64,000 nt of DNA from Chryseobacterium glaciei (GCF_001648155.1 NZ_CP015199.1:4721001-4785000), one strand, 5' to 3'; shown: positions 8,971 to 18,370, counted from the stretch's first letter. Notes: generated by a model from the letters alone, not told the origin. Program-made: numbers and translations.

Positions 8971-10467
8971 ATGGATTTTGATAAATTAATAGAAATTATT
9001 GATTCATACGATTCTATAAATGTAAAAGAGTCATGGGGATATATTGAAATAAGTTGTGATATAAATAAAAGAGAAAACTTACAAAAAATAAAACTTTTAA
9101 AGGATTATTTGAGTGGTGAAGGCTTTCCTAATTCTATATCAATAAAAATTGATAATGCTAGAGTAGATGATGATGATTTGGATTCCTATTTGGAAGATGA
9201 TACATCTAATTGGGAGATAAATATCAATAAAATACCTTTCTTTAATACTGGGTATATTGATGTAAGACAAAATTTTTTCTATAGTATTGAAAAATTTCAA
9301 GAATGGCTTTCGGGACTCTCACCATTTGAAAAAGAAAATCCTTTCCACAAAAAAAATAATTTAATAATTAATGGTTTAGATCATGTCATTTTAGGTGATA
9401 AATTTAAAATTATACCGTATAAATTTAATGGGAATATTGAGAGTTTTGTAATTGGAGAGTCACTTCCTGATTTAAATAGGATAAATGAAGTTGTTCACTC
9501 TCTTACAAGCGAAGAGCTAATAATTAGTCCTTTAAGTTTTGTATATCAAACAAAATCAAATAATGAAACTATTATCAGTATTTTAAATAAACTTGCAAGT
9601 ATTTCTTTATCTGCTAGTATAGTAAATGAAATAAAATCGGACGATTTTATAACGGTAGATGGTATAAGACGTTTAAACCTTAAACTTTTTGATGATCATG
9701 ATATTTATAAAAAAGAATTTTATAACGATCTTCTAAAAGTAGTTAAGTGGATATATGAAGAAAAAACTATAACTCGTCAAAAACTATTTAATGATAGGAT
9801 AAGTCTGGAGCTAGATGAATCTAAAACTTATATTAACGCTTTAAGCATTCATTTAAAGAATTCATTATCACAAGCAAGTCAAAGATACAATTTTGTAATT
9901 TTAGAAAGAAAGGATAAATATATTTCAGAACTAAAAGATTTATTAAAAGATGTTAGAAGTCAATCTGATCTATATTCTCAAAAGATAAGAACGCTACTAA
10001 ATAATCTTCTTAGAGATGTTTTAGCGGCAATTGTGCTAGTTGGCTTTACAATTTTTACTAAATTTTCAGACAATTTGTTATTAGATAAAATATCATTGTT
10101 AAAATATGTATTTTATTTCTTAGCTATATATTACGTATTATCTGCAATTATACAAGCAATAGTTGATATTACCGATGTACAAGTTTCCAAAAATGAAATG
10201 CTATATTGGAAAGCTACCACTAAAGAGCTAATTCCTGAAAAAGATTTTAAGAAACATATTGAAAATTCATTAAAAGATAGGAAAAGAAGTTTGAAAATAT
10301 TGTACCCTACTATAATTATACTTTACTTATTGTTAGCATACACTTGTTATAAATTTCCTATATATTTTCACTCAATTTCTTCTGAAAAAACTAAAAAAGA
10401 AAAAATAAATAATGATAAAGTTTCTAAATATAGAAGTCAACAAAGTAGCGGTTCATCAGGTAGGTAA
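8971..10467 (+). CDS. Membrane protein of the retron operon, function unknown
   Basis: A 498-aa protein that I do not recognise. Residues 1-300 look soluble and acidic (a run VDDDDLDSYLEDD near 70). Residues 300-350 may form a coiled coil. Three hydrophobic segments follow, near VLAAIVLVGFTIF, YVFYFLAIYYVLSAIIQAIV and ILYPTIIILYLLLAYTCY, and a basic tail ends it. The topology suggests a cytosolic sensor or effector tethered to the inner membrane, compatible with membrane-damaging abortive infection, but no catalytic motif is visible. The next gene begins inside its last 56 bp, so the two are translationally coupled. Confidence 0.75.
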   Translation: MDFDKLIEIIDSYDSINVKESWGYIEISCDINKRENLQKIKLLKDYLSGEGFPNSISIKIDNARVDDDDLDSYLEDDTSNWEININKIPFFNTGYIDVRQNFFYSIEKFQEWLSGLSPFEKENPFHKKNNLIINGLDHVILGDKFKIIPYKFNGNIESFVIGESLPDLNRINEVVHSLTSEELIISPLSFVYQTKSNNETIISILNKLASISLSASIVNEIKSDDFITVDGIRRLNLKLFDDHDIYKKEFYNDLLKVVKWIYEEKTITRQKLFNDRISLELDESKTYINALSIHLKNSLSQASQRYNFVILERKDKYISELKDLLKDVRSQSDLYSQKIRTLLNNLLRDVLAAIVLVGFTIFTKFSDNLLLDKISLLKYVFYFLAIYYVLSAIIQAIVDITDVQVSKNEMLYWKATTKELIPEKDFKKHIENSLKDRKRSLKILYPTIIILYLLLAYTCYKFPIYFHSISSEKTKKEKINNDKVSKYRSQQSSGSSGR

Positions 10468-11449
10468 TAAGTCTCTTGATGAGCAAGTGAATTTCTCAGA
10501 TACACTAGTTGATATTTCTGATGAGAGATTAGTAAGAATATTCTTAAAATATTTTCTTTCTTCATTTTCTGGAAATGAGATGTATGATTTCTTTAATGAA
10601 GTAGGAATTGAACAAAACGAAATTTATACTTTAATAAAAAGAATTTTTGAAAACCCTGATGATTTATTTAAACAAAGTAAGATAATTGCTCAACATTTAT
10701 ATAATTGTAGTACTCATCCTAAAATTAAAAATGGAGATTTATTTATAGTCTATTTTAATAATATTATAATAGATAATATTAATACGGATGCGATTGGTAT
10801 TTTTAAATCAGAGAGTAAAGAAAACTATCTAAAAGTAGATTTAGAAAAAAAAATTCATTTTGTAAATTATGATGAAGGTACTAATATCAATAAATTAGAT
10901 AAGGGTTGTTTAGTATTCAAAATTGATGAAAGTTATAAGGTTTGTATTATAGATAATCTAAATAAAGCCAATGAAGCTTCTTATTGGAAAGATGATTTTT
11001 TGAGTATTAGACCAATTAAAAATGATTATCATCAAACAAATGAGTTTTTAAGTATTGCTAAACAATTTGTAACAAAACAATTAGATGAAGAATTTAAAAT
11101 CAGCAAAGCAGATAAAATTGATTATTTAAATCGTTCTGTGGATTATTTTAAAAGTCATGGAAGTTTTGATAAACAAGAATTTGAAGAATTGGTTTTTGAA
11201 GATAAAGGTTTGATTGAGTCATTCCGAACCTTTGACCAAGCTTATAGACAAGAAAATGAAATAGAACTATATGATAACTTTGATATATCAACCCAGGCTG
11301 TAAAAAAACAAGCAAGAGTTTTTAAAAATGTATTGAAGCTAGATAAAAATTTTCATATTTATATTCACGGTAATGCTGACTTAATAACACAAGGAATTGA
11401 TGAAAATGGAAGAAAATATTATAAAATTTTTTATGAGGAGGAAAATTAA
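10412..11449 (+). CDS. Nucleoid-associated NA37-family protein
   Basis: A 345-aa protein with recognisable NA37 features: NGDLFIVYFNNIIIDN, DAIGIFKSESKENYLKV, INKLDKGCLVFKIDESYKV, then CIIDN and EASYWKDDFLSIRP, followed by a helical C-terminal half. The family (YejK/NdpA type) is nucleoid-associated. The start ATG 10412 overlaps the upstream gene by 56 bp; no better start was found because in-frame alternatives would remove the first helix. It is the second NA37-like gene in this operon. Being inside a retron unit suggests it guards or senses a DNA state, which is inference. Confidence 0.8.
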   Translation: MIKFLNIEVNKVAVHQVGNKSLDEQVNFSDTLVDISDERLVRIFLKYFLSSFSGNEMYDFFNEVGIEQNEIYTLIKRIFENPDDLFKQSKIIAQHLYNCSTHPKIKNGDLFIVYFNNIIIDNINTDAIGIFKSESKENYLKVDLEKKIHFVNYDEGTNINKLDKGCLVFKIDESYKVCIIDNLNKANEASYWKDDFLSIRPIKNDYHQTNEFLSIAKQFVTKQLDEEFKISKADKIDYLNRSVDYFKSHGSFDKQEFEELVFEDKGLIESFRTFDQAYRQENEIELYDNFDISTQAVKKQARVFKNVLKLDKNFHIYIHGNADLITQGIDENGRKYYKIFYEEEN

Positions 11450-11462
11450 TTAATTTTAAAAA

Positions 11463-12740
11463 ATGGGTAGCACATATAAATATACGGAGGATTCAATTCG
11501 ACAAATTGAGTTTTTAATACCTCGTCTTAAATATTCCTTGTATCCAACTAAAATAATACAGTGGTTAGAAAATTTTGATGGCCCTGATGTGCCTTTCGCT
11601 ATAGATATTCTTAGAATATTTGAATACATTAGTTTTCCTGAATTCATGTTTCGTTTAGATAGTTTACTAAAAGAACTACTTAAGAAAATACCCAAGGAAG
11701 ATAAGATAATCATTTTTCCTTATGGTAAAATTGGCAAAAGTGGAACCTTAGTTACTTATCCCCTTCGAAATACATCAGCATTTAAGCGAAGAGAAGCGAA
11801 TATATTACTTACTCACGATTTTAAATACATAAAAGATTCAGAACAATATAAACATATTATTTTTTTAGATGACTTTATCGGAAGTGGAAAGACTTTTTGT
11901 GATGAATTTGAAGGTTCTGGTGTGAAAGATTGGATATTAGATAATAATATTGAGAAAATTTATTTACTTTCTGCAATTATTATGAATGAAGGAAAGAAAA
12001 AAATAGAAGGAAATTATTCTAAAATCAAAATTGTTTCAGAAGTTAGACATAAGCTTTTTGATGAAAATTTTTCACCTTACAAAGCATTTTCAAAAAACAC
12101 ATATAAATCTGTCAAAAATATTGTGAATAAGTATGGAAAGAAAATTATAGTAAACAGACCACCAAATCAATTCCTACCATTTGGATATGGAAACAGTGAA
12201 AGTACAATTGCTTTTTTTCATGGTACTCCCAACAATACTATTTCATTAATTTGGGGGAAAACTAAAGAATGGAAAGCTTTATATCCTAGAAAAGTAGATG
12301 TAAGAATGTCAGAAGCTCGTGAACTCAAAAAAGAAATAAATTATTACCTGAGCATTTGTGAAAAATTAGGTATAAATATTAATTCAGGTATTAATCTAAT
12401 TGATAAAATGCCTGATAGAAGGAAAGAGACTACAAGAAGAATGCGTGAACAGAATCAAGCAGCAATTACAGTTCTATTTCTGAAAAATAAAAGCTATGAA
12501 AACATTTATGTTTGTCAAATTTTGGGCATTACACGAGAAGAATTAAAATACATTTTTATTGAATTAAGGAATAAGGGTTTAGTTACAAATGATTACAAAT
12601 CAATAACCAATAGTGGTAAAGCATTACTTTTAGAATTAAATAAGGTTACCAAAAGTGAAAAGATAAGAAATGAGACAGAAAATAATTTAACAATTAAAAA
12701 ACATTTATATTTGCCACAAATGTTCAAAGGGCTGACCTAA
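11463..12740 (+). CDS. PRTase-like protein with a C-terminal winged helix, retron effector candidate
   Basis: A 425-aa protein. Residues 80-145 contain the phosphoribosyltransferase signature: a strand HIIFLDD, then FIGSGKT (PRPP-binding loop, 136-144), preceded by PYGKIGKSGT near 86-95. Residues 345-410 form a likely winged helix (AAITVLFLKNKSYENIYVCQ, then an LGITREELKYIF segment). PRTase plus helix-turn-helix proteins are among the accessory proteins I recall from described retrons (type III), which makes this the probable toxic effector. The last 20 bases of the gene are also the a1 arm of the retron RNA, so gene and ncRNA are physically fused into one unit. The reaction is unknown. Confidence 0.75.
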   Translation: MGSTYKYTEDSIRQIEFLIPRLKYSLYPTKIIQWLENFDGPDVPFAIDILRIFEYISFPEFMFRLDSLLKELLKKIPKEDKIIIFPYGKIGKSGTLVTYPLRNTSAFKRREANILLTHDFKYIKDSEQYKHIIFLDDFIGSGKTFCDEFEGSGVKDWILDNNIEKIYLLSAIIMNEGKKKIEGNYSKIKIVSEVRHKLFDENFSPYKAFSKNTYKSVKNIVNKYGKKIIVNRPPNQFLPFGYGNSESTIAFFHGTPNNTISLIWGKTKEWKALYPRKVDVRMSEARELKKEINYYLSICEKLGININSGINLIDKMPDRRKETTRRMREQNQAAITVLFLKNKSYENIYVCQILGITREELKYIFIELRNKGLVTNDYKSITNSGKALLLELNKVTKSEKIRNETENNLTIKKHLYLPQMFKGLT

Positions 12741-12947
12741 AGAGTTAGCTATGTTATCTGGAAACAGATATTCTCGGTGCCTTGTGCCGAGAGATTTTAA
12801 GGATCCTTTAGTACCAATATTGGTCTACATTCTGCTTGAAAAATTATCATTGCAGCCGCCGGATTCCTTCCAATAACAATTCTCCAAGAAGAATACATAT
12901 CATACACCCAAGTAAGAAGTAACTATGAAGTCATTCCCCTTTGAACA
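12721..12947 (+). ncRNA. Retron msr-msd RNA
   Basis: Borders: TGTTCAAAGGG (12721-12731) pairs perfectly with CCCTTTGAACA (12937-12947), and AGTTA (12743-12747) pairs with TAACT (12920-12924); these are the a1/a2 arms. Directly after a1 comes GC within TTAGC, putting the likely branching G at 12748. The msr part has two hairpins: TATCTG-GAAA-CAGATA (12755-12770) and TCTCGG/CCGAGA (12772-12792). The msd part is one long imperfect hairpin: ATTCTGCTTG (12829-12838) with CAAGAAGAAT (12885-12894), then a 4x4 internal loop, then ATTATCATTG (12843-12852) with CAATAACAAT (12871-12880), and an 18-nt loop. The layout is that of a retron; the exact ends of the RNA and cDNA are inferred. Confidence 0.82.
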
Positions 12948-14073
12948 ATTTATTAAAAACGCAAATAGTGAAGGTCGAACACAGAATTTTATTGAGGCAT
13001 GTGTTCAATATGCTCACAATTTAGAAGATAGAGATTATCCAGTTTTTTTTTCAATCCAGCATCTTGCAATGGCTATTGGTATCCAATCAGACTTTTTGAC
13101 TGCTCTGATTGGTGAAAATGAAAATAGCAGATATTTGTACGAAAATGAAGGAGTTAAGCTCAAAAAATATAATCATTTTTTCATCAAGAAAAAAAGAGGG
13201 AGCTACAGAGAAATTATGGCTCCTCACAAGGATTTAAAATATATTCAGAAATGGCTACTATTTAATATTTTAAGTAAAGTTCCCTTAGCAGAATCATGTA
13301 AAGGTTTTCGTTCTGGTATTTCAATATATGATAACGCTTCTATCCATAGTAATGCAAAAATAATTTTAAAAGTTGATCTCTTAAAATTCTATGACACAAT
13401 TACTGAGAAAAGAATTTACGGTGTTTTTGAGAAAATTGGGTATGCCAAAAATTTAGCATATTCATTAGCAAAACTTTGTACCGCAGAACATCATGATAAA
13501 TATTGGTCTGATTTTAATCAAAATGACAAAAAAATTCTATCCTACTACTTAGAATTCAAACCTCCAATCTTGCCTCAAGGTGCACCTAGTAGTCCTACAC
13601 TAGCAAATATAGTAGCAACTAAAATGGACAAGAGATTTGAAGGTTTGGGTGAAAAATTAAAATTTTCTTATTCGCGTTATGCTGATGATTTAACTTTTTC
13701 AATAAATCATATTGGTACCTTACCTCCTTTAAATCTAATACGAAAAATTATTGAAGAGGAAAATTTCTATATTAATGAGGATAAAATAACTTACATGCAT
13801 CGTGGCAGTAAACAATATGTTACTGGTTTAACAGTAACAAATGGTGTTCATACCTCAAAAAAATATCGAAAAAAAATTGCTCGACATATCTATTTTTGCA
13901 GGAAATATGGTGTAGAAAATCACCTACTAAAAAATATTGAACAATTTCCGACTTATAATTCTCTGAAATTTCATGATTGGCTATATGGTCACATTTGTTA
14001 TATAAATTCGGTTGATAAAGAAGCTAGCAAAAAAATGTTGAGTGATTTTAATAAAATCACTTGGTCGATATAG
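12925..14073 (+). CDS. Retron reverse transcriptase
   Basis: A 382-aa RT. Visible motifs: the retron-specific NAxxH (NASIH, 137-141), LKVDLLKFYD with the first catalytic Asp (151), LPQGAPSSPTLAN (216-228), the catalytic YADD (252-255) and the VTG motif QYVTGLTV (297-304) that helps recognise the msr RNA. No group II intron maturase or DGR features. It would synthesise the msDNA from the RNA encoded immediately upstream, starting at the branch G. The start ATG lies inside the a2 arm of that RNA, an arrangement that could couple RNA folding to translation. All catalytic residues are present. Confidence 0.95.
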   Translation: MKSFPFEQFIKNANSEGRTQNFIEACVQYAHNLEDRDYPVFFSIQHLAMAIGIQSDFLTALIGENENSRYLYENEGVKLKKYNHFFIKKKRGSYREIMAPHKDLKYIQKWLLFNILSKVPLAESCKGFRSGISIYDNASIHSNAKIILKVDLLKFYDTITEKRIYGVFEKIGYAKNLAYSLAKLCTAEHHDKYWSDFNQNDKKILSYYLEFKPPILPQGAPSSPTLANIVATKMDKRFEGLGEKLKFSYSRYADDLTFSINHIGTLPPLNLIRKIIEEENFYINEDKITYMHRGSKQYVTGLTVTNGVHTSKKYRKKIARHIYFCRKYGVENHLLKNIEQFPTYNSLKFHDWLYGHICYINSVDKEASKKMLSDFNKITWSI

Positions 14074-14109
14074 CTGTTGAGCTACTATAAATCTAGAAAT
14101 GAGTTCACT

Positions 14110-14136
14110 ATATAATTTTAAAAATTAAAATTATAT
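14110..14136. terminator. Hairpin between the convergent RT and HNH genes
   Basis: A perfect 12-bp AT stem (ATATAATTTTAA with TTAAAATTATAT) with an AAA loop between two convergent stop codons. Very AT-rich, so its strength as a terminator is uncertain. Confidence 0.5.
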
Positions 14137-14222
14137 GAAAGAAAAAAGTCCACATGAGAGTTCTTTTATATAAAAATTAAGTCTTGCATATTGCTTTCAA
14201 CATAGCATCTTTGTGACTAAAA

Positions 14223-15371
14223 TTAAATAATTCCAAGTTCTTTCGCGATGTCTTTTTTATACCTGTCAAATGGCTCATTAGAATCATTTTCAAACAATGA
14301 TGTGCCAAATAGATGCTTTTTGATTTCAATAACATCCATTTTTAAAAATTTTGAAAATGCTACTATTTGAGAATCAGAATAAATCTTCCGTTGTTTTATA
14401 AGTTTAAGTGATTCATTTTTGTGGAAATTGTAGCGACCTTGTAAATTGAGCAACTCGGTATAACTGTTTTTTGTTTCAAGTTCGATATTATATTGATTCG
14501 ATTCTGAAGGTAAATTTTTTCTGGAAAATGTATCTTTATACAATAATCTGAATTTGAGAGGGTTTTCATATGAATTGCTAGTGGGTGATATTTTAGACAG
14601 CATATCAAAGTCATCTGTGAGCATTTTGCTTCCTTTTAGTTTAGAATTGCAAGTATAACAGGAAGGCACCAGGTTGTATAAGCACAATGAGAAGAATGGG
14701 AATTTGCTTTGGGGTAAAATATGATCCAAAGTATAGTGATTTTTCTTATCCTTCAGGCTGTCAAATTTTATACTGCCATCACTATTTTTTGCTTTTAATA
14801 ATAAATTAAGTACTGACCGCGAGCTTTGTAATAGCATTGTAAGATCTGCTAATGTTTTAACATGTCCCTTACAAAGTTTTTGTATATTTTTTGCATTAGC
14901 CGAAGTAATACCTTTTATTTTTTTTAAGTCATCCAGATTACTTACATTTATTAAATCTAAAAAATCCCGATAATCATTTTTAAAAGGTATATATGAATTA
15001 ACAAAGTCGATATTGCAGTAGCAGCAAGTTCTTATATTCATAGACACGCTGTTCTTCATAAAGAAAGGTGATATTGAAGACTGCAGCAATCGTGAATAAT
15101 CGAAAATATCTTTGTACTCACTTATGGTTTTAGAATAATGCGGGCTAAAAGTAAACATGTCTTTTTTAAGATTACTTTTTAAGATTTTTGCGTGTGAAAG
15201 AATCTTTTCAAATGGAAGCGTGAAAAATTCCTCCATAGGTACAATAATACCGGAATGTAAAAGGAAACTTTCTATATCAGATTTTTGCTTAGAGCATAAT
15301 CTTATAATTTCGTCAGCATATTCTTTTTCAAATGCTGGTAAAGTAAGCTGTGGGTATGAAAGTTTAGCCAT
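14223..15371 (-). CDS. HNH endonuclease, PtuB-like
   Basis: A 382-aa protein with a CCYC zinc knuckle near residue 116 and an HNH core around residues 213-250: LDHILPQSKFPFF, LYNLVPSCYTCNSKLKG. The DH and N-x-x-PSC-x-x-CN pattern supplies the metal-binding and catalytic residues. It overlaps the upstream ATPase gene by 8 bp and is surely co-translated. An ATPase plus HNH pair is the make-up of Septu (PtuA/PtuB) and of the effectors of type I retrons. Predicted role: a nuclease set off by the ATPase on phage infection. The C-terminal 130 residues are not recognised. Confidence 0.85.
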   Translation of the reverse strand: MAKLSYPQLTLPAFEKEYADEIIRLCSKQKSDIESFLLHSGIIVPMEEFFTLPFEKILSHAKILKSNLKKDMFTFSPHYSKTISEYKDIFDYSRLLQSSISPFFMKNSVSMNIRTCCYCNIDFVNSYIPFKNDYRDFLDLINVSNLDDLKKIKGITSANAKNIQKLCKGHVKTLADLTMLLQSSRSVLNLLLKAKNSDGSIKFDSLKDKKNHYTLDHILPQSKFPFFSLCLYNLVPSCYTCNSKLKGSKMLTDDFDMLSKISPTSNSYENPLKFRLLYKDTFSRKNLPSESNQYNIELETKNSYTELLNLQGRYNFHKNESLKLIKQRKIYSDSQIVAFSKFLKMDVIEIKKHLFGTSLFENDSNEPFDRYKKDIAKELGII

Positions 15372-17448
15372 TGTTATTAAGCAAATCTATCTCTTTTCGA
15401 AGTTTTTCGATTATTCTTTTTTTTTCAGAAACTAATTCATTGACGGTAATGAATATTCTGTCTAACTCAAAAATATGATTCTTTAATATTGTCCTGATAT
15501 AATCTTCCCCTACAAGGTTAATTAACTTTTGATAATCCTTTTTATTTTTACGATAATTAGATTGATAATTTTCAAACTCTGGTGAATCTTGAGTAATTTC
15601 AACAGCTTTGAAATAAAAATCTAACAAATCATTAATCTTATTTTTAGCGAACTCCCCTTGAGTGTCCTCAAGAAAAAAACCATTACTCAGAATTTCATGA
15701 ATATTTTCTGCAAAAGTATTGTCATCATGATATCTAACAGGTGTTGATTTACTCTCCTCTGATTTTAAAAACAGTACATTTTGTTTTGGAATATCTGACA
15801 GAATAAAAGGTGAATGAGATATTATCAAAATATTGATGCCCGTAATTTTTTTTGTGTCAATTTGTTTAATTCCTTTCAATAATCTATCCAGAAAGCACCT
15901 TTGAAATTCGGGGTGAAAATACAACTCTATTTCATCTAAAATGATATTGACGCTTTGGTATTTTATTATGCCTTCTTTCTCTTCAACAGAATTCAGGTTT
16001 GATAAATGGTACAGGATCGAGCTGATACTGTGAATTAACTGTTTTTCTCCAGAACTAATTCTAGTCAGTATATCAATATTTTGTGCGGTCAGTGGCTTAA
16101 TTTCGAATAAGGGTGGTGGTAATTTGTTGATAAGAGAACCTCCAGAAATATTCGAATGTTGAATTTGCTCGGATAGTAATTTTATACTTGTACGTCTCCT
16201 AACCATTATGTTTTTCCATAGGAGATCATAATTCTTTAAATAATTTATAACCTGTAGAAGCTTAATAACAATATGACTATCACTATCCCTGAATTTCTTT
16301 AAAAATAGATCGAAGTCTAAAGTTATTCGATCGTAATCACTTTTGCCCTTTGCCTTTGCTACCTTTTGTACATCTTTAAAATAATGATATTTAGTACTAA
16401 TGCTTGTAATTTTGTAAATGATATAAATGTCAAATCTATATTGTTCGTCTCCCACATTAATATCTTCGATGTCAAACTCACGTTTGAATTTTTTTAAAAC
16501 TGAAGCTAGACCATAATAATACTCTGTAATATCAGATCTTCTGCCGACTGAGAAAGCGATGCCTACATCATCTCTTAAATAATTTTCAACTTCTGTTTTT
16601 TTTATCAGTTCGTTTGAATATCTCTTCGAAAGTTTTGAATCTAGTACACTGATTGTTGTAAAGTGCTTAGAATTTTTGTATTTAAATAATAATTTATCAA
16701 CCTTTAAATTCTCTGAGATTGGAAAATCCGGATTGGTAATTATTAGCGAAAGAAGTCGTTGATTAAGCAGAAAATTTTCGTTATTAATGTCGATAACACC
16801 AGACATATTTTTGGTCGAACTTTCTCTCTTTGGGTTAATTACAACCGGTATTTGATAGGAATCGTTTTTATGAAACAGCTTATCAATCCATTTTCCTATT
16901 TCATTTGAATTATTAGAGTGGATTGAGTAATTAATAATACTGGTATAGAAAAATTCATCCATTGAAACATCACTCTGCGTTATCAAATTCTTTAAGGAAA
17001 CACCGTCATTTCTGACGGTCAAGATATAATTGTCGGTTCCGTTTTTATAAAAAATATCACAGCATATTTTTTCAGTTCCATTTAAAGATTTTAAAACTGC
17101 AGTAGTATTAAGTTTTTGTTCTTTTTTTTTGAAGACGGCCAGCTGATTAATTGATGCTACAAGTAAATCAATTAAACTACTTTTACCACTTCCATTTTTA
17201 CCAACTATAGCAGAAACACTAATTTTTTCATCATAAAAAAAATCTGCCGGTAATAAATCAGTGTCATCAAAAATTATTTCATCAATTACGCTGTAGGTAA
17301 AGATTTTGCTATATGAATCAACAACATTTCCATCAGACAAAAACCTCGCACTTTCGTAAAACTTATAAATACAATTTATTTGAAGGTTTTTAAGAAATTT
17401 TCCACTACAACCCTTTACAGGTCTTATTGCAAGTAATTTAAAACTCAT
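15364..17448 (-). CDS. SMC/ABC-like ATPase, PtuA-like
   Basis: A 694-aa protein. Walker A GKNGSGKSSLID lies near residue 84; the signature ISSGEKQLIHSISSI, Walker B VNIILDEIELYFHP and a switch histidine in ILIISHSPFIL come in the last third. This is the order of RecF/OLD/SMC-type ATPases with a helical insertion between the halves. I took ATG 17448 (MSFKLLAIRPVKG), since the longer frame begins with TTG at 17496. The 3' end overlaps the HNH gene. Long AT-rich sequence upstream carries its promoter. It should sense infection and control the HNH partner. A few similar pairs are retron effectors, but the only RT nearby is convergent and has its own effector. Confidence 0.88.
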   Translation of the reverse strand: MSFKLLAIRPVKGCSGKFLKNLQINCIYKFYESARFLSDGNVVDSYSKIFTYSVIDEIIFDDTDLLPADFFYDEKISVSAIVGKNGSGKSSLIDLLVASINQLAVFKKKEQKLNTTAVLKSLNGTEKICCDIFYKNGTDNYILTVRNDGVSLKNLITQSDVSMDEFFYTSIINYSIHSNNSNEIGKWIDKLFHKNDSYQIPVVINPKRESSTKNMSGVIDINNENFLLNQRLLSLIITNPDFPISENLKVDKLLFKYKNSKHFTTISVLDSKLSKRYSNELIKKTEVENYLRDDVGIAFSVGRRSDITEYYYGLASVLKKFKREFDIEDINVGDEQYRFDIYIIYKITSISTKYHYFKDVQKVAKAKGKSDYDRITLDFDLFLKKFRDSDSHIVIKLLQVINYLKNYDLLWKNIMVRRRTSIKLLSEQIQHSNISGGSLINKLPPPLFEIKPLTAQNIDILTRISSGEKQLIHSISSILYHLSNLNSVEEKEGIIKYQSVNIILDEIELYFHPEFQRCFLDRLLKGIKQIDTKKITGINILIISHSPFILSDIPKQNVLFLKSEESKSTPVRYHDDNTFAENIHEILSNGFFLEDTQGEFAKNKINDLLDFYFKAVEITQDSPEFENYQSNYRKNKKDYQKLINLVGEDYIRTILKNHIFELDRIFITVNELVSEKKRIIEKLRKEIDLLNNNG

Positions 17449-17968
17449 ATTTTGATATTTGTAAGTAGTAAGATATTTGGGGTTTATTATTTGCAATTTA
17501 TTCTAAATTATAATAATACATCACTTTTTACAGATTCGATTATTAAAATATCATTTAAAATATAATTTATTTTCAACATTTTTTAAATTATTCTGTATAT
17601 AACCCCTTACACATTTTAAAATAATCAAAAATATTAAAATTTCACATTTAACCCTATATAAAGACCATACTCTTTATTTCAAATCCTATCTGTACAGTAA
17701 TGACAGTCAATAAACTTAATTGTTGCATACTAAATTACAATTAGTAAATATATCTTAAAATGTTACTTGTTTATATCTCTTCCTGCTATTAAGCAACAAT
17801 TTTTTTCTATAAACAGAATATAACTTTTTAGCTTTGATTAATACAAATCTAATAAGAGTCAAGGATTTTTGCCTTTTACGGAAATCCGTAAAATTTAGAA
17901 GAAATAAAAAAATACATTTACAACTTCAATCCAAAACAAATCTCAATTTTAAACTAAATAATAAATCC
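17449..17968. other. AT-rich intergenic region of 520 bp
   Basis: No gene is evident. It must hold the promoter of the ATPase-HNH pair on the left and of the lipoprotein gene on the right. The only clear structure is the 20-bp palindrome at 17874-17893. Confidence 0.5.
17874..17893. repeat. Palindrome copy 1 (TTACGGA-AA-TCCGTAA)
   Basis: TTTTACGGA-AA-TCCGTAAAA, 9-bp arms, 75 bp upstream of the lipoprotein ATG. The 7-bp core recurs at 18412-18427 and 39443-39458, each time shortly before a small or accessory gene. A shared operator is likely. Confidence 0.6.
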
Positions 17969-18370
17969 ATGAAAAAAATCACATTCTTTTTGATACTTCT
18001 ACTATCAGTAGTGTCTTGTACAAATTATTATACCGTTTTGTTAACAGAAGACACAAATATATACGGGAATAGCAACAATGAAAATATTGTCACTACCATT
18101 CCCAAGGACACTCAAGTCTATGTTTCCAATAAAGCAAACAGAAAGAATTATAAAAAGATAAAATGGGGCAATTATTACGGCTGGGCGTATAATCCAAGTT
18201 ATACTTCTTATAGTTCTTACACTTCAGCTAAAAGCTATAATACGTCTACACCCTCTTATAATTATACCCCCAGCAAGATTAGCGGCGGAGCAGTTCACGT
18301 AAAGGGCTACACAAGAAAAGATGGAACCTACGTAACTCCACATACCAGAAGCTCCCCGAGGAGAAAATAA
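17969..18370 (+). CDS. Small lipoprotein with an SH3-like domain
   Basis: A 133-aa protein beginning MKKITFFLILLLSVVSC; C17 is the lipidated cysteine of a clear lipobox. I chose ATG 17969 because it gives this signal peptide. Residues 20-75 (TEDTNIYGNSNNENIVTTIP through KIKWGNYYGWAY) resemble a bacterial SH3 domain, which often binds cell wall. A Tyr/Ser-rich linker and a conserved-looking tail VHVKGYTRKDGTYVTPHTR follow. No catalytic site is seen. It is monocistronic, with a palindrome upstream and a terminator downstream. Confidence 0.75.
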   Translation: MKKITFFLILLLSVVSCTNYYTVLLTEDTNIYGNSNNENIVTTIPKDTQVYVSNKANRKNYKKIKWGNYYGWAYNPSYTSYSSYTSAKSYNTSTPSYNYTPSKISGGAVHVKGYTRKDGTYVTPHTRSSPRRK

